The notes: generated by a model from the sequence alone, not told the origin. Shown: positions 17,469 to 27,786, counted from the first letter of the stretch. The stretch: DNA of 64,000 bases from Enterococcus diestrammenae (GCF_009933255.1 NZ_MAEI01000001.1:84077-148076), one strand, 5' to 3'. Numbers and translations are program-made.

Positions 17469-19238
17469 TTATTTTACCTTTACTTTTACTTGCACCAAAG
17501 ATAACTCAGGATTGACATCCATTGCTTCCGTCATTCCCAAAATTGGCTGTCCATCTACATCAAAATGTACCCGCCGGATGCCTGAAGAACGGGGAGCATC
17601 GATACCTGGACGAGCATGATAAGTGTTCCAGACATTGCCTTCTTCATCTTCTACATAAGCATTATGTCCAGGTCCAAATTCTCCTGGAACATTCAGAGAA
17701 GTCAACAATGGGTAATTTGATTTTTCCCAGACCGCTGGATTGAGCAAGTCACTGCCAACTTTGGCTTTTAGATACCCCACACAATAGCTACTGTCGACAG
17801 CTGCGCCGGAAATGGTTAAATAGATATCTTCTCCTCGATACAAGGCATAGGGACCTTCATCGACAAAGGTATGATTATTGTCCCATCCATAATCTGGTTT
17901 TGCTAAGACTACTGGTTCTGTCAATAATTGCCACGGTTGATCAGGATTGAGCTCCGCAAAATAAATCCACGCACCTAAGTCCACTGGGAAAAACTGACGT
18001 TGCGACCAAGCGGCATAGATACGGCCACTATCTTTAATCACCGTCATATCCAAAGTGATGCCTCCTGTAATCAAAGGCGAACCATCTGCTTTTACGACTT
18101 TTTGCGGTCGCTGCCAATCAGCTAGCACCAAGGGATTGCCGCCTTCTTTCAAAGCCATCACATGGGATTGTTCCTCTTCAAAAGGACCTGGTGTTGCCCC
18201 GTGGAAAATATACAAACGATCATTAATAATATGAAATTCTGGTGCCCACAAGAGATTGGCAATTTCAGGGTACATCTCGCTATCCAAAATCTTCATCTCT
18301 TGGGCAGTAACTAACTCAGCAATCGTCTTGGCTTTACGGATATAGAGACTACGGTTATCGTCATAATCATTCGTGGCAATAAAGTAGTATTCCCCTTGCC
18401 ATTTGCCGATACAAGGATCCGCGCGATAAGTCGCAATCGGGAAAGAAAAATGTTCCTGATGCACTTGACCTTTTGCTACAAAAGTTTTTTCAGTAGCGCT
18501 TGTTGGTAAATCAAACCAATCAATTCCGGCTTGGCGACTCGAGCCATCACTATAGCGCAAGGTTGCTTTCATCGTGGTAAGTTCTTCCATGTTTTCAACA
18601 ACGACTTCATCCGGTAAGTCCACAGCGATATGATGGGGTGTTATCAATTTTTTTTGTAAATAGTCTCCTTGTTCCTCACTAATGGTCAAACTATTCCTCG
18701 GAATTGCCCCTTCAATATCCGTTGCTACTTCCAAAAGTGGTTGCCACTGAATGGCAACCTTTTTAGTCTCATCCACATGATCTAAGGTTGGGGTCGTCAC
18801 TTGATAAGCCTGATCACAGCTATCTAACCACCGGATTTGATACCCTTCATCCGTATAAGCCAATTGAACATCCATCAGAGGCATGTCACTTAGGTGGAGC
18901 AAAGGTAGTTCTTGATACTGAATAAAGTTTTCCGTTGCAAAAACTAAAATGCTACCCACACTGGTTTCATCCAACGTTCCATCGGCATTTACCCGAATCC
19001 CGATGATGTAAAATTTCTCTTTTCCCTGACAAATCCAAGTTTTTTTAAGGGCTTTTGCTACTAAAAACCCATCAGGCAAAGAATGTGCTTTGGCAAACAA
19101 GACCCCAAAGTTTTGATTTAATGGCTGAAACACTCCTGATTCATCAGCCAATGCTAAATGCATCGCCAATCCCAGCCGAGTATCATAAAGCTCTGTTTCT
19201 TTTGCTTCTCGTTGATAATTCAATAATTGATAACTCAT
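17469..19238 (-). CDS. GH43 alpha-L-arabinofuranosidase-like protein
   Basis: A 589-residue protein with a non-catalytic N-terminal half (about 1-265) and a C-terminal GH43 propeller. Candidate catalytic residues are Asp274 in YRADPCIGK, Asp397 in GITLDMTV and Glu461 in FVDEGPYAL; WAPEFH near 331 is another family signature. No signal peptide is present. The late propeller and long N-terminal region distinguish it from the two xylosidase-type GH43 proteins here and resemble arabinofuranosidase-type members. It follows the GH39 gene by 92 nt and is probably in the same XylR-controlled transcript. A role in removing arabinose side chains is inferred. Confidence 0.75.
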   Translation of the reverse strand: MSYQLLNYQREAKETELYDTRLGLAMHLALADESGVFQPLNQNFGVLFAKAHSLPDGFLVAKALKKTWICQGKEKFYIIGIRVNADGTLDETSVGSILVFATENFIQYQELPLLHLSDMPLMDVQLAYTDEGYQIRWLDSCDQAYQVTTPTLDHVDETKKVAIQWQPLLEVATDIEGAIPRNSLTISEEQGDYLQKKLITPHHIAVDLPDEVVVENMEELTTMKATLRYSDGSSRQAGIDWFDLPTSATEKTFVAKGQVHQEHFSFPIATYRADPCIGKWQGEYYFIATNDYDDNRSLYIRKAKTIAELVTAQEMKILDSEMYPEIANLLWAPEFHIINDRLYIFHGATPGPFEEEQSHVMALKEGGNPLVLADWQRPQKVVKADGSPLITGGITLDMTVIKDSGRIYAAWSQRQFFPVDLGAWIYFAELNPDQPWQLLTEPVVLAKPDYGWDNNHTFVDEGPYALYRGEDIYLTISGAAVDSSYCVGYLKAKVGSDLLNPAVWEKSNYPLLTSLNVPGEFGPGHNAYVEDEEGNVWNTYHARPGIDAPRSSGIRRVHFDVDGQPILGMTEAMDVNPELSLVQVKVKVK

Positions 19239-19330
19239 AATAGCCTCCTAAATATAATAATTGCGAGTAGTTTGATTAGTGGTCCACACACCAATTTTCC
19301 AACCCATCAAATCCAAATAAACAAATTTTC

Positions 19331-20812
19331 TTATCTACCAGCCAAGACTCGTTGATAATCATAGCCTCGATCGGATGTTTGCTTTCTTGGCCGCGCCTCG
19401 AAATAATGAACTCCATGAGGCTGTACAGTAAATGAATAGCTGTCAGACGTGACCGTGGTAGTCACTTTTGGCTGAGCAATTTGCTGCAAAAGCGCTCTTT
19501 GCTCAGCACTCAAATTGGCTGGCTCTCCCAAATCATGCCAACTTTGCAATGGGTTGGCTGTTTGTTGATCCACCACTTCTGAAGTGATACACCATTTTTC
19601 AACCTCTTCTGGGAAATCTAGTTGGAAAGACATCGCTTCAGCCGTTAAATTCCAAAAAATGCCAGCAAAGCGCTCCTTGCCATCTGAAGTTACTAAGCCG
19701 TGTTCCCCTTTATAAAGACAGTTCTTTTGTAGTTTTTTATAAAAAGCAAAGGTCCAAAAAGTTGGTTTAGGAATATTGCCATTGGCGACTAGCCCAAAAC
19801 CTCCATGAAACGGTGTGAAGGGAACCCCCATTTCTTCAAAGATATCCCCAAACGTCCAATAAGAATACGAGGCACTAGTTTCTCCTAACCTTGAAAGCAA
19901 CTGAGCGATATAGGCTGCGTTCAAATTCGTATCATGCAAAGGGCTATCCGGCCGATAAGACGTATTGAACTCCGTAATATGCATCGGCAAGCCACGATAT
20001 TCTGGATAGTCATCGATAATACTACGGGAAATCTCCAACTCAGTCAGGGATTCCCGTGCTTCTCGCAAAGTCACATAGCTATAATGTCCGGCGGTCTCTG
20101 GATCAGAAATGGTGTAAAAATGGCGGGTCACCGTATCAATCGCCAATTGTTCCTCGTGACAAAAGGCCATAAACTGTTGTAGCCAATTGACATCATCTAC
20201 CCCACAAATCGCTGGTCCCCCAACTTTGAATTGGTCATCGACAGCTTTCACTGCCAAAAAGGTTTCTTTGAATAACTTAAAGTATTCGGTCATATCAGCA
20301 TCTTGCCAAAAACCTGGCAAATTCGGCTCATTCCAAACTTCCACCGGCCAAGTCACTACCTCAGCCCGACCATAGCGTGTGATTAAGTGTTGTAAGGTCG
20401 CTTGGACTAATTGGCACCAACCTTCGTATGAGCGAGGCGGGGTCACGTTTCCCTGCCAATAAAAGACCGTCTGATCTCCAGAAGCTAGTTTTTGTGGCAT
20501 GAAGCCCAACTCTAAATAGGGTTTTATACCCACTTCTTGATAAAAATCCATCACCATATCCAAGTAGGTAAAATTATATTCCGCGACTTTTTGTCCCGTT
20601 TCGTCTTCGTATTCTTGGTAGATTGCCATGTCATCGCTAAATAAGCCGTGACCGCGAATATACTTGAACCCAATTTTTTCTTGTACGAGGCGTAATTGTT
20701 CTTGGTATTGCCGCTGCAAAGCCAAGCCCATCCGGCCAGTACCAATACAATCATCCGCAAAATTGTGAAATGAGCTAACTGGCATATTTTTTGTCAATTG
20801 AATAGTTTCCAT
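19331..20812 (-). CDS. GH39 beta-xylosidase
   Basis: A 493-residue family 39 glycoside hydrolase, the usual length for bacterial GH39 beta-xylosidases. The acid/base is Glu162 in VWNEPNLPGF and the nucleophile is Glu281 in HITEFNTSY. The spacing (119 residues) agrees with characterised Geobacillus and Thermoanaerobacterium enzymes. A small beta domain follows the barrel. It lacks a signal peptide. The promoter region carries a near-copy of the xylA operator just downstream of the -10, and the gene is divergent from xylR, so it should be induced by xylose. Confidence 0.9.
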   Translation of the reverse strand: METIQLTKNMPVSSFHNFADDCIGTGRMGLALQRQYQEQLRLVQEKIGFKYIRGHGLFSDDMAIYQEYEDETGQKVAEYNFTYLDMVMDFYQEVGIKPYLELGFMPQKLASGDQTVFYWQGNVTPPRSYEGWCQLVQATLQHLITRYGRAEVVTWPVEVWNEPNLPGFWQDADMTEYFKLFKETFLAVKAVDDQFKVGGPAICGVDDVNWLQQFMAFCHEEQLAIDTVTRHFYTISDPETAGHYSYVTLREARESLTELEISRSIIDDYPEYRGLPMHITEFNTSYRPDSPLHDTNLNAAYIAQLLSRLGETSASYSYWTFGDIFEEMGVPFTPFHGGFGLVANGNIPKPTFWTFAFYKKLQKNCLYKGEHGLVTSDGKERFAGIFWNLTAEAMSFQLDFPEEVEKWCITSEVVDQQTANPLQSWHDLGEPANLSAEQRALLQQIAQPKVTTTVTSDSYSFTVQPHGVHYFEARPRKQTSDRGYDYQRVLAGR

Positions 20813-20832
20813 TTTTTCTTCTCCTCGTAATA

Positions 20833-20855
20833 GTTAGTTAGTTAAAAAAACAACC
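20833..20855. promoter_or_regulatory. XylR operator upstream of GH39
   Basis: On the minus strand GGTTGTTT is followed by TTTTAACTAACTAAC. This matches the operator upstream of xylA, in opposite orientation relative to the gene, except for a one-base deletion and one or two substitutions. It lies between the proposed -10 (20880-20875, TATAGT) and the start codon. Confidence 0.7.
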
Positions 20856-20925
20856 ATTTTGGCTAGTGGTTTTAACTATAATTGGCTAACATTTGTTACA
20901 AAACCTTATGAATCCCCTTTTTCAG

Positions 20926-20958
20926 TTGTAATCAGTTAATTTGCACAGTATACTAACT
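20926..20958 (+). promoter_or_regulatory. xylR promoter with operator half-sites
   Basis: TTGTAA (20926-20931), 17-nt spacer, TATACT (20949-20954). AGTTA (20934-20938) and TAACT (20954-20958) flank the spacer and -10 as inverted half-sites, suggesting autoregulation by XylR. Confidence 0.6.
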
Positions 20959-20988
20959 CTAAGACGTACTTTAAAAAGGGGATTGTCC

Positions 20989-22158
20989 ATGATTATTAAT
21001 AAACTTGACATTCGTGAACAAAATGAAGCGACTGTACTAAAAGCGATTATTGAAAATAAAAATATTTCCCGAGCCAACATCTCCACTTTAACCAAACTAA
21101 ATAAGGCCTCGGTTTCGCAAATTATCAAAAACCTAATTGAAAACGATATCGTAGAAGAAGTTGGTATCGGTGACGCTAGTTCGATGGGGGGGCGAAAACC
21201 GATTCAGCTGCATTTTAATGGACGCTGCGGTTTGGTGCTTGCTTTTGATGTGGGCTATAACTATGTGACAGGGATGTTGGCCTATCTCGATGGGGAAGTG
21301 ATTCGCCTCGAAGAAAGAAAAAATACCCCTATCAATAGCGAAAATATCTTGCCCACTGTTCAAAGCATTATCACCAATTTTTTAAGTCAGGCCCCAGTGA
21401 CGCCCCATGGTCTAGTGGGGATTTCATTGGCCATCCACGGGATTATCAACGATAACCGCATCACCTTTACTCCTTACTACGATTTGTCTGGCTTGGATAT
21501 CAAAGAACCCCTAGAGCAACTTTTCAGTGTGCCGGTCTTTGTAGAAAACGAAGCCAACCTTAATGCTGTCGGGGAATACTGCTTTATGACAACTGGCGAC
21601 TACCAAAAAATTATCAGTCTGAGTATTCATAGCGGAATTGGCGCTGGCACAGTAGCCAATGGTTCTTTACAATCTGGCTCCCATGGCTTCTCTGGAGAAT
21701 TAGGACACAGCACGCTTTTCCCTAATGGCAAATCCTGTCCTTGTGGTAATAAGGGCTGTCTCGAACAATATGCCTCCAACAGAGTGTTATTTGATACTTT
21801 TGCCAAATTAAAAGACTTGGATTTTGTTAATTCTGATATTTTTGCAGCCGCCTATAATGCCGGTGATGTGGATGCCATCCGTCTAGCCCTAGAAAATGTT
21901 GACTATTTAAGTATCGGCCTAAACAATATCATCGTGGCAGAAGATCCTGAGTTATTGATCGTCAATAGCTCTGTCTATCGTAAAATTCCCGATCTTCTTC
22001 CCCGGATACGTCGAAAAATGGTCTCTCGTTTTACGCAAAGTATCACCATTCAGACGAGCCTGTTAGGGGATCATGCCCCGCTATACGGTGGCATTGCCCA
22101 GGCTACTTCCCACTTTTTAAAAATCCAAAACTTAAGACTAGGAATGCTTAAAAAGTAA
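20989..22158 (+). CDS. xylR: XylR, ROK-family xylose-responsive repressor
   Basis: A 389-residue ROK-type repressor. The N-terminal winged helix-turn-helix (residues 10-65, ISRANISTLTKLNKASVSQI) is followed by a sugar-kinase-like sensor with GHSTLFPNG and the zinc motif CPCGNKGCLEQYAS. In low-GC Gram-positives, this type of XylR represses xyl genes in the absence of xylose. I start at 20989, preceded by AAAGGGGA; the longer frame begins inside the promoter. It lies divergently between GH39 and xylB. Operator-like sequences with AGTTAG/CTAACT half-sites lie at its own promoter, at GH39, at the GH43 xylosidase and at xylA. Confidence 0.9.
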   Translation: MIINKLDIREQNEATVLKAIIENKNISRANISTLTKLNKASVSQIIKNLIENDIVEEVGIGDASSMGGRKPIQLHFNGRCGLVLAFDVGYNYVTGMLAYLDGEVIRLEERKNTPINSENILPTVQSIITNFLSQAPVTPHGLVGISLAIHGIINDNRITFTPYYDLSGLDIKEPLEQLFSVPVFVENEANLNAVGEYCFMTTGDYQKIISLSIHSGIGAGTVANGSLQSGSHGFSGELGHSTLFPNGKSCPCGNKGCLEQYASNRVLFDTFAKLKDLDFVNSDIFAAAYNAGDVDAIRLALENVDYLSIGLNNIIVAEDPELLIVNSSVYRKIPDLLPRIRRKMVSRFTQSITIQTSLLGDHAPLYGGIAQATSHFLKIQNLRLGMLKK

Positions 22159-22229
22159 GCTCCTTCCAATTGCTCATGAAACTTCCGCTATCCAGGGCAA
22201 ACGAATACGGTTCCATCGTTTTTTAAAGA

Positions 22230-22275
22230 AAGCCATCGAGTAATCAGCCGACTTGCTGATTATCCGATGGCTTAT
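22230..22275. terminator. Bidirectional terminator between xylR and xylB
   Basis: AAGCCATCG (22230-22238) pairs with CGATGGCTT (22265-22273), and inner TAATCAGC/GCTGATTA extends the stem. Flanking TTATTT and, on the other strand, TTTCTTTAAAAAA serve as exits for the two converging genes. Confidence 0.75.
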
Positions 22276-22303
22276 TTACCTTTCAAGGCAATGAGGCATT
22301 TTT

Positions 22304-23800
22304 TTACTCTTCTGTCAGTAAACGATGACAGATTGGTGCAGTTTGGGGATAAACATCTTGATAAATCTCATAAATTTTCGCATATTTTGCCACTTGTTGT
22401 GGATCAGGCATGATGTGTTTGTCATAGTGCACAAAAACCTCGGCACAACTTTCAGCATCTGGGAATAATCCCGCTCCGATAGCTGCTAACATGGCAGCTC
22501 CCATGCCTGGACCTTGTTCGGTAGTCAACGTCAAGATTTCAGCATCGAAAATATCTGCTTGCATTTGCAGCCAATCAGGGTTTTTCGCCCCACCACCAAC
22601 GGAGACAATCTGTTTAAAATGGCGCCCCGTCGTATCTGCCATGATTTGTTGAGAATCCTTTAAAGAAAAAGTGATGCCCTCCAAAACTGCACGGCCAAAA
22701 TGGCGCAATCGATGATGAGTGTCAATGCCAATAAAACTGCCACGAATCTTGGCATCACTATAAGGTGTCCGTTCCCCTACGATATAAGGAGTGAACAACA
22801 GCCCATCTGAACCAGCTGCCACAGTCCCCACATCCGCTAACAAGGTCGCAAAATCTTCTTCTGGCGCAAAGGTATCCCGAAACCAGCTCAATGAATTTCC
22901 GGCGGCCAAAGTTACGCCCATCCCATACAATTTGTCTTTGACGCTATGATTAAAGAGATGGAGTTTTCCTTGATAATCCACTGTTTCATCTGCTTCATAA
23001 GACAAGAAGACGCCACTTGTTCCGATAGAAGCCATCGCTAAGCCTTCTTTGATAATCCCAGCTCCCAATGCAGCACAGGCATTATCTGCCCCACCAGCAA
23101 AAATCGCTACTTCTTGGGTAAAACCAAATTTCAATTGCAATTCTGGTACTATCTTGCCGACTAATCCAGCTGATTCATGTAGTGTTGGTAAGACCGCTTC
23201 ATCGATATCAAACTGTTTCAAAATAGCCGCTGACCAAACTTTTTCTTCTACATCCAATAACAATGTACCGGCTGCATCAGAGTAGTCCATCGAATATTGG
23301 CCTGTCAGCCAAAACGCCAAATAATCCTTTGGCAACATCACATGAGCCACTTTTTCCCAGTTGGCTGGTTCATTTTTTTGAACCCAACGAATTTTAGGCA
23401 AGGTAAATCCTTCGAGAGCCACGTTTTTCGTAATGGCTAACAATTGGTCCCCAAAAGTTGCCATGATTTCTTGACATTCTTTGGTTGTTCGTACGTCATT
23501 CCACAAAATTGCAGGACGAATAACTTGGTTGGCATCGTCTAATAACACCAAACTATGCATTTGACCGGAAAAACTAATCCCCACCAACGCATCCTTCATA
23601 TCTGGACGCAAATCCAACAGTTTTGTCATCACAATTTCCGCTGCTTTTTGCCAATGATTCGGATTTTGTTCACTGTAACCAGCTTGTGGTGTATCTAAAG
23701 GATAAGCACTATCTGCTGATGCTAGCAGGTTCCCGCCCTCATCAAAAAGGAGTCCTTTTAACGCGCTCGTTCCGAGATCTAAGCCTAAAATTTGTTTCAT
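22304..23800 (-). CDS. xylB: Xylulokinase
   Basis: A 498-residue FGGY-family kinase that phosphorylates D-xylulose to xylulose 5-phosphate. It has the ATPase start GLDLGTSALKG, the xylulokinase-specific SGQMHSLVLLD near 78-88, the substrate-loop NDVRTT, and the catalytic base Asp239 in AGGADNACAALGAG. Length is normal for XylB. It lies 18 nt behind the GH43 xylosidase on the same strand, so the two should be co-transcribed from the GH43 promoter under XylR and CcpA. Confidence 0.95.
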   Translation of the reverse strand: MKQILGLDLGTSALKGLLFDEGGNLLASADSAYPLDTPQAGYSEQNPNHWQKAAEIVMTKLLDLRPDMKDALVGISFSGQMHSLVLLDDANQVIRPAILWNDVRTTKECQEIMATFGDQLLAITKNVALEGFTLPKIRWVQKNEPANWEKVAHVMLPKDYLAFWLTGQYSMDYSDAAGTLLLDVEEKVWSAAILKQFDIDEAVLPTLHESAGLVGKIVPELQLKFGFTQEVAIFAGGADNACAALGAGIIKEGLAMASIGTSGVFLSYEADETVDYQGKLHLFNHSVKDKLYGMGVTLAAGNSLSWFRDTFAPEEDFATLLADVGTVAAGSDGLLFTPYIVGERTPYSDAKIRGSFIGIDTHHRLRHFGRAVLEGITFSLKDSQQIMADTTGRHFKQIVSVGGGAKNPDWLQMQADIFDAEILTLTTEQGPGMGAAMLAAIGAGLFPDAESCAEVFVHYDKHIMPDPQQVAKYAKIYEIYQDVYPQTAPICHRLLTEE

Positions 23801-23818
23801 AGCGATTATTCCCTTCTC

Positions 23819-25348
23819 TTAATTGACCTGGTGTTCAATTTGATAAGCATCCACATATCCTGTAGCCTGTGGTGCTGTTCTAGTAGCATATAGACCCATT
23901 GTACAGCCTACAAAACCACCAGCAATTTCTGTACTTAAATAATGAATAGCCACCGCTTCTGCGACAAGATGTTCTTCTTCAGCTACAATTACCTTGGCTG
24001 TCAGTTGTTGCAACGCACCGGTAAATTGCAATACGAAACGATCACCGGTAAAGGTCGTCCTCCCTAGTGTTTCTTCTACGCCAGCTAGAGTACGGATGAG
24101 CTGGGCTAGATAGCCATTTTCTGTTTCGGTAATTTCCAAACGTACATGGTAGTCATTGCTTTGAATCAACGCCAAGCCACATGCTTCCCCTTTGGCCAAG
24201 GATGGTTGGATATCGACACGAAAATGGTAATTCATCGCTTTTTGTCGTAACCCAATATAAGTGGGTGAAGCCACATCTGATAAAGTCGCTTCCCCGGGTG
24301 TCAATCGCAACCAGCCTGGACGAACAGTCCGATTGTAATCAGCAGGATGCGGATTACGCAAATAGACAAAGGCAACGTTTTCTTCAGCCAATGAAAACTG
24401 GCTTGTTTCTGGGACTGGACTGAGGGGCAGTGCATGTTCTTGGACGTCTAACAGCTGCCCATAACCTGGATTGACTACCGGCCAGCCGTCTTCCCAGACA
24501 ACTTCAGCGAGAAACGTTTCACGTCCAAGATTGCTGTAACCTTCATAGTTTCGACTAGCCAAACAAGTCATATACCACTTGCCTGTTGTCGTTTCCACTA
24601 AATCCCCATGCCCGACATTGCAAACAGGAAAATCTTTACCCAAATGTCGATGAGTCAAAATAGGGTTATTGGGATTTCCCAAATAAGGCCCTGCCACTTG
24701 TTGACTTCGAGCAATCGTCACACAATGGTTAAAGCCAGTTCCCCCTTCCGCAATCATCAGATAATAATAGCCGTCTTTTTTATAAAGATGCGGTCCCTCA
24801 GGCCAAACTACATCTCGCATGGCCCCTTTCCACAAAGAAGTACTCACACCAATCAGACGCATGGTATTTAGATCAAGTTCTTGCAACCATACTTCCCAAT
24901 CACCGTTGTAAGTGACACCTTTTGGATTCGGGCGCGTGCCTACATAATAACAACGTCCATCTTCATCAAAGAATAGACTGGGATCAATACCTGGAGCATC
25001 TTCTAAATAATAGGGATCAGACCACGGCCCCTTGGGATCGGTTGCTGTCACCACAAAGTTGCCACCATGAGTAACATTGGTGGTAATCATATAGAAAGTT
25101 CCTTCATGGTAACGAAGACAAGGTGCAAATATCCCTTGGGAATGCCCCGCCTGGTCTAAAGGTAACTGGCTATCCCGCTCTAAGACATTACCAATTTGTG
25201 TCCAATTTACCAAGTCTTTGCTGTGATAAATGGGAACACCTGGAAAATAAGCAAACGTCGAGGTCACTAAATAGAAATCTTCTCCTACCCCACAAACGCT
25301 TGGATCTGGAGAAAAGCCTTTCAAAACTGGATTAGTAAAAGTATTCAT
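23819..25348 (-). CDS. xynB: GH43 xylan 1,4-beta-xylosidase (XynB type)
   Basis: A 509-residue beta-xylosidase of the well-studied GH43_11/XynB type. The catalytic base is Asp15 in GFSPDPS, the pKa modulator is Asp122 in PGIDPSLFF, and the general acid is Glu184 in VWPEGPHLY. The C-terminal beta-sandwich (from about 320) contributes to the active site in this group. No signal peptide. It releases xylose from short xylo-oligosaccharides in the cytoplasm. Its upstream region has a classic promoter overlapped by a cre-like site and followed by a XylR-type operator. Confidence 0.92.
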   Translation of the reverse strand: MNTFTNPVLKGFSPDPSVCGVGEDFYLVTSTFAYFPGVPIYHSKDLVNWTQIGNVLERDSQLPLDQAGHSQGIFAPCLRYHEGTFYMITTNVTHGGNFVVTATDPKGPWSDPYYLEDAPGIDPSLFFDEDGRCYYVGTRPNPKGVTYNGDWEVWLQELDLNTMRLIGVSTSLWKGAMRDVVWPEGPHLYKKDGYYYLMIAEGGTGFNHCVTIARSQQVAGPYLGNPNNPILTHRHLGKDFPVCNVGHGDLVETTTGKWYMTCLASRNYEGYSNLGRETFLAEVVWEDGWPVVNPGYGQLLDVQEHALPLSPVPETSQFSLAEENVAFVYLRNPHPADYNRTVRPGWLRLTPGEATLSDVASPTYIGLRQKAMNYHFRVDIQPSLAKGEACGLALIQSNDYHVRLEITETENGYLAQLIRTLAGVEETLGRTTFTGDRFVLQFTGALQQLTAKVIVAEEEHLVAEAVAIHYLSTEIAGGFVGCTMGLYATRTAPQATGYVDAYQIEHQVN

Positions 25349-25440
25349 GGTTAGCCTCGTTTCTCATTTTTAATTGCTAAGGAAGAGGGACACCAGCTAG
25401 TATCCCTGAAATAAGGCGCTATTAAAATGAGTCAGCTAAT

Positions 25441-25506
25441 TCAGTTTGTATGCTTTACTAACTTTCTAAATGATAAAACACCTCTCGGCACAAGTCAACC
25501 GCTTAC
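25441..25506 (-). promoter_or_regulatory. GH43/xylB promoter with cre-like site and XylR operator
   Basis: On the minus strand TTGACT (25497-25492) and TATCAT (25474-25469) are 17 nt apart. TGTAAGCGGTTGAC (25506-25493), a cre-like half site, overlaps the -35. Downstream, AGTTAGTAAAG...CAAACTG (25462-25441) resembles the xylA operator. The layout is the same as at xylA. Confidence 0.7.
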
Positions 25507-25815
25507 AGAACAATTTTTTGTTTTTTTGCTACACCACTTCCCCTACATTAACCACTAATGAGCAACTATTGCGCGAATCCTTTACTCCCTAAAAAAAGCC
25601 GGTCTCACCACACCCGACAAATTCATCAGGCTATAGCGACACCGACAGACAAAAAATTCATTTTTCTTTTGACAGGGCTAGTTTAGCTACCGTCATGTTA
25701 ATTTCTGAAGACTAAAGTTCTTTTTTACCTCAAAACCTTCATCTATCCCGCGTCAGATGGTCTCGTATTTATTTTTTCAAGGCTTGAAAGCGTAGAACCC
25801 TTTATAAGCGTAACT
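25507..25815. other. Intergenic region between aguA and xynB
   Basis: Beyond the promoter described at 25441-25506 I see no further gene in this stretch. Short reading frames overlap the aguA 3' end or lack ribosome binding sites. Confidence 0.5.
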
Positions 25816-27759
25816 TTATGGATATACTTTACGCCCTGCTTGGTCGGCAATACCCGATTTTCGCCAGAAATAAGTATTGATTTGATCTCGCCACTCCACG
25901 GCCAGCTCTCGTTGCCATTGCAGCAACTCTTTGACATTTTGATAAGAATTCTGGTCAACATGAGGACCGATTTCTTCCCAAACAGCTTGATAGTCCTCAA
26001 CTCGTTTAACACCTTCAAAATGCGTATCATAGATGTCTTGAATCAAGGTTTTGCCATTGTGTAGTCGATGCGTGTAGGGCACATGGTGAAACCATAACAA
26101 CAACTCATCGGGACAAGTTGTTAAATCATTAAAGTAATCTCGGATAGCTGGCGCATATTGTGACACGTAATCCGTTCCTGAAGTTGTTCGATCATTGCCA
26201 ATACCCAGATGGTCAGCAAAATGATACGTTCCCCACCGATCATATTCATAACCATCGATATTGGGCCCATCGTGGGTTCCTGGCGTCACCATAAAACCGA
26301 CACCTCGAGGAGCTGTATACATGCCATAGGTTTCCCGAGAAGTCACCAAAAGATCTGCCAACTTTTTCGTTTGATCCTCAGCTAAATCGAAAGTTAAGCC
26401 AATCCAACGTTGGGCACAGTCTTGGGTGGTCAGCTGATTGTTCCAACACAGTTTGCCATAACCATAGAGATTGATTTGCATCAGCTTATGGCCAGTCCAG
26501 TTTTCTGACATGCCCACCACTCCTACGGCACAAATACCACTGTAAGCTGGTTGTGGTGAAGTGTTTTTCAATAATTCCTTCACTTGGCCTGGTACGTCTT
26601 CATTGCGACAATCAAAATCCAATGCTTCTTTCCACACGGGCAATTGATAATAAACGGCTTTTTGATGCCCCGTATATTCCTGAGTCAATTGAAACTCAAT
26701 GATATGATTGGTCTTTCGCAACCCACTCAACAAAGGAGAAATGGGCTCTCGCACTTGGAAATCCAGTGGGCCAAGCTTAATTTGTAGGCTAACATTTTCA
26801 ACAAATTTCCCATCCAAAGGCATAAAATGATCATACGCTGCTTTGGCACGGTCAATGCTACGGTCCCGCCAGTTTTGCTGATGATTATAAACAAAACAAC
26901 GCCATACCAAATGTCCACCATGAGGTTGCAATAGCCTGCCAAACAGATTGGCCCCATCATCATGCCCACGACCATAAGCAAAGGGCCCTGGTTCCCCTTC
27001 CGAATCCGCTTTCACTACAAAGCCCCCAAAATCAGGAATATAACGATATAAAGCATCAATTTTTTCTTGCCAGAAAGCGATGACTTCTTTAGCAAGAGGA
27101 TCCGCTGTTTCCAAACCACCAATCGCTTTAGGGGCAGCAAAGTTCACACTAAGGTATAGCTTAATTCCGTAAGAGCCCAAAATTTCATCAATCAGTCGCA
27201 ATTCGCCAAAATGCTCCTCGCAAATGAGGGCTTTGGCTGCACCACGAACATTCACGTTATTAATTGAGATAGCATTAATTCCCACAGATGCTAAAAGACG
27301 AGCGTAGGACTCAATCAGTTGGTAATCCTTACGAAATTCATTGTCTTTAAAGAAAATGGAATCTCCGGCATAGCCTCGTTCAATTGTTCCATCCATATTA
27401 TCCCAGTGATTAATCATCCGTAGCGCTTGGTCTGGCACACTTGTAAAAGAAGTGAAGGCTTCTCCCAATATCAATTTTTCATACAAGGCAAATAAGCCAT
27501 AGAGTAAGCCTTTTGTCGTATTACTCTGAATAGCAACATGATTTTGCTCCCCTTTTACTCGATAGCCTTCCCTTCCCAAACACTCTTCTGTTACAAGTGA
27601 AAAGGCCAAGTCCCCTTCACTTGCTACTTCTGTTGTCAAATTCAGTAATGTGCCTACTTCTCGGCGAATACTTCTTGCCACTAAATCATACGCAGGCAAT
27701 GAGAAATGTTGAAAAGAATGACTGGCTACTTTTCGTAACCAACATAAATCGCGAGTCAT
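25816..27759 (-). CDS. aguA: GH67 alpha-glucuronidase
   Basis: A 647-residue family 67 enzyme that removes (4-O-methyl)glucuronic acid from the non-reducing xylose of aldouronates. The acid Glu254 in VVKADSEGEPGP, and the two base carboxylates Asp333 in LGPLDFQVREP and Glu361 in LTQEYTGH, show the spacing expected for the family (the last two 28 residues apart, as in Cellvibrio japonicus). No signal peptide: intracellular, like the Gram-positive enzymes that act after import by LplABC systems. It follows xylA by 73 nt with an intervening weak stem-loop. Its presence argues that the imported substrates are glucuronoxylan fragments. Confidence 0.93.
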   Translation of the reverse strand: MTRDLCWLRKVASHSFQHFSLPAYDLVARSIRREVGTLLNLTTEVASEGDLAFSLVTEECLGREGYRVKGEQNHVAIQSNTTKGLLYGLFALYEKLILGEAFTSFTSVPDQALRMINHWDNMDGTIERGYAGDSIFFKDNEFRKDYQLIESYARLLASVGINAISINNVNVRGAAKALICEEHFGELRLIDEILGSYGIKLYLSVNFAAPKAIGGLETADPLAKEVIAFWQEKIDALYRYIPDFGGFVVKADSEGEPGPFAYGRGHDDGANLFGRLLQPHGGHLVWRCFVYNHQQNWRDRSIDRAKAAYDHFMPLDGKFVENVSLQIKLGPLDFQVREPISPLLSGLRKTNHIIEFQLTQEYTGHQKAVYYQLPVWKEALDFDCRNEDVPGQVKELLKNTSPQPAYSGICAVGVVGMSENWTGHKLMQINLYGYGKLCWNNQLTTQDCAQRWIGLTFDLAEDQTKKLADLLVTSRETYGMYTAPRGVGFMVTPGTHDGPNIDGYEYDRWGTYHFADHLGIGNDRTTSGTDYVSQYAPAIRDYFNDLTTCPDELLLWFHHVPYTHRLHNGKTLIQDIYDTHFEGVKRVEDYQAVWEEIGPHVDQNSYQNVKELLQWQRELAVEWRDQINTYFWRKSGIADQAGRKVYP

Positions 27760-27786
27760 CAGTTCACCTAACCTTCATTAATTTTT